Source: Pseudomonadota bacterium
Lineage (GTDB): Bacteria > Pseudomonadota > Gammaproteobacteria > Steroidobacterales > Steroidobacteraceae
Direction: 5' to 3'
Assembly: GCA_023417315.1 (NCBI GenBank)
Contig: JAEZFW010000049.1
Location: 62,001 to 126,000 of the forward strand
Length of the DNA: 64,000 nt
Position 1 is the stretch's first letter. Every line of letters starts with the position of its first letter. Shown piece by piece: positions 62,907 to 64,000 of this stretch. The translations under genes and the position numbers were made by a program. The notes under the pieces were generated by a model. It ran no database searches. It was not told the origin of the DNA and saw nothing but the letters and a program-made list of their open reading frames with translations.

Positions 62907-62909
62907 TCC

Positions 62910-63866
62910 ATGACTTCATATAAGAGAAAGCGCGTTCTGGTAACGGGCGGTGCCGGCTTCCTAGGCTCGCATTTGTGCGAGAAGCTGGTCGCTTCCGGTT
63001 GCGACGTTCTGTGCGTCGACAACTTCTATACCGGTACCAAGGACAACATTTCTCATCTGCTGAATCATCCAAACTTCGAGCTCGTGCGGCACGACGTGAC
63101 CTTCCCGCTCTATGTGGAGGTGGACGAGATCTACAACTTGGCCTGCCCGGCCTCTCCGATTCACTACCAGTACGATCCCGTGCAGACGACGAAGACGAGC
63201 GTGCACGGTGCAATTAATATGCTCGGGCTCGCCAAGCGCGTGCGCGCAAAGATCCTTCAGGCGTCGACTTCCGAAGTGTACGGGGATCCGGCGATCCATC
63301 CGCAGGTCGAAGAGTATTGGGGAAACGTCAATCCGATCGGACCGCGTTCGTGCTATGACGAGGGCAAGCGCTGCGCCGAAACTCTATTCTTCGACTACTA
63401 CCGGCAACACCGTTTGCGCATCAAGGTCGTTCGTATCTTCAACACGTACGGCCCGAGAATGCATCCCAATGATGGCCGTGTCGTTTCGAATTTCATCGTG
63501 CAGGCGTTGCTGGGTAAGCCCATCACGATCTACGGAGATGGCTCGCAGACACGCTCGTTCTGCTATGTCGATGACATGATTGATGCGTTCGTCGCCATGA
63601 TGAATACCGCGGACAACGTAACCGGCCCGGTCAACGTTGGGAATCCCGGCGAGTTCACGATGCTCGAGCTTGCTGAGTCCGTCATCGCGGCCACCGGCTC
63701 GAAGTCCAAAATCGAGTTCATGCCACTACCGCAGGACGATCCGAAGCAGCGGCAGCCGGACATCAGCAAGGCGCGCGAACTGCTGGGTTGGGCGCCGAAG
63801 ATTGCGCTAGCGGAAGGCTTGCGTCGGACGGTGGAGTATTTCGATCGCTTGCTCAAGCAAGCCTGA
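62910..63866 (+). CDS. UDP-glucuronate decarboxylase (UDP-xylose synthase)
   Basis: A 318-residue short-chain dehydrogenase of the UXS group. It has the NAD-binding VLVTGGAGFLGSHLC, the catalytic Tyr-x3-Lys in SCYDEGKRCAE, and the highly specific NLACPASPIHYQYDPVQTTK, which marks the decarboxylase that turns UDP-glucuronate into UDP-xylose. The C-terminal DGSQTRSFCYVDDMIDAF is also typical. Ugd at 11680 supplies its substrate, so UDP-xylose can be made from genes in this window. GT partner lies upstream. Confidence 0.93.
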   Translation: MTSYKRKRVLVTGGAGFLGSHLCEKLVASGCDVLCVDNFYTGTKDNISHLLNHPNFELVRHDVTFPLYVEVDEIYNLACPASPIHYQYDPVQTTKTSVHGAINMLGLAKRVRAKILQASTSEVYGDPAIHPQVEEYWGNVNPIGPRSCYDEGKRCAETLFFDYYRQHRLRIKVVRIFNTYGPRMHPNDGRVVSNFIVQALLGKPITIYGDGSQTRSFCYVDDMIDAFVAMMNTADNVTGPVNVGNPGEFTMLELAESVIAATGSKSKIEFMPLPQDDPKQRQPDISKARELLGWAPKIALAEGLRRTVEYFDRLLKQA

Positions 63867-63948
63867 AGAGCTCTCTTGCCGCTTCGGTGAGAGATCGAAC
63901 TCTTCGAAAAGGAGGGTAATCGATCGCCGCCCGTCGCGCTCCTCCTCC

Positions 63949-64000
63949 CTAGACACCATAGCGCTGCTTGAGCTGTTCGATGAGCGAGTTCGGGTGGTAC
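63949..64000 (-). CDS. Carboxy-terminal end of an unidentified minus-strand protein
   Basis: The last 52 bases read on the minus strand give 16 residues, YHPNSLIEQLKQRYGV, ending in TAG at 63949. The fragment is too short to name. It faces the UDP-xylose synthase gene convergently with an 82-bp gap rich in AGGAGG/CCTCCT complementary stretches. Confidence 0.4.
   Translation of the reverse strand, partial: YHPNSLIEQLKQRYGV

Overview
The window is about 64 kb of moderately GC-rich bacterial chromosome, dominated by one very large extracellular-polysaccharide locus of the exosortase A (XrtA)/PEP-CTERM type. The XrtA machinery, paired with bfr/bfd, a gltX-tRNA cluster and Wzz/Wza-type export, points to a proteobacterium. 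I lean towards a gammaproteobacterium of the Nevskiales/Steroidobacter kind, but this is inference from gene content, not a computed placement.

Layout. (i) 1-10.0 kb: a plus-strand surface-glycan block: the end of an FkbM methyltransferase, a Wzz-type chain-length protein, several glycosyltransferases, an EpsG-like polymerase, a methyltransferase and an alkaline-phosphatase-fold protein of unknown role. (ii) 10.3-16.5 kb: a WecA-like initiating transferase and sugar-nucleotide genes (ugd, manC, manB), interrupted by a four-helix-bundle gene bracketed by heptamer-based inverted repeats. (iii) 16.5-20.4 kb: a housekeeping island with tRNA-Val, gltX, tRNA-Ala, tRNA-Glu, a lipoprotein gene and the iron-storage pair bfd-bfr behind a Fur-like site. 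(iv) 20.6-35.5 kb: the XrtA core: a priming sugar transferase, PrsK/PrsR, an XrtA-EpsI fusion, PrsT, export lipoprotein, chain-length protein, tyrosine autokinase, outer-membrane protein and deacetylase. (v) 35.6-50.0 kb: tailoring genes: two FemAB/GNAT-like transferases, methyltransferase, glycosyltransferases, and a module of asparagine synthase, acyl carrier protein, acyl-AMP ligase, NAD-synthase-like amidase, glycosyltransferase and two atypical alpha/beta hydrolases, then an O-antigen ligase/polymerase-like protein. (vi) 50.0-58.8 kb: mostly minus strand: ATP-grasp protein, second deacetylase, two glycosyltransferases (one on the plus strand), aminotransferase, XrtA-type FemAB protein, SGNH-like protein and a secreted protein. 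(vii) 59.2-63.9 kb: a secreted lyase/lectin-like protein, a second alkaline-phosphatase-fold paralogue, a glycosyltransferase and a UDP-xylose synthase.

How it fits together. Ugd and the UDP-glucuronate decarboxylase would supply UDP-glucuronate and UDP-xylose; ManB and ManC supply GDP-mannose. Two different lipid-carrier priming enzymes, two chain-length proteins and two polymerase/ligase-type membrane proteins suggest two assembly lines sharing precursors. PrsK/PrsR is a sigma-54 type two-component system, and a very good -24/-12 promoter lies upstream of ugd. No flippase and no PEP-CTERM substrate protein is visible here.

The least explained parts are the ACP/ligase/amidase/hydrolase module (39.8-47.5 kb), the paired alkaline-phosphatase-fold proteins with degraded catalytic signatures, and the heptamer inverted repeats around the four-helix-bundle gene, with a gene-less relative near gltX.
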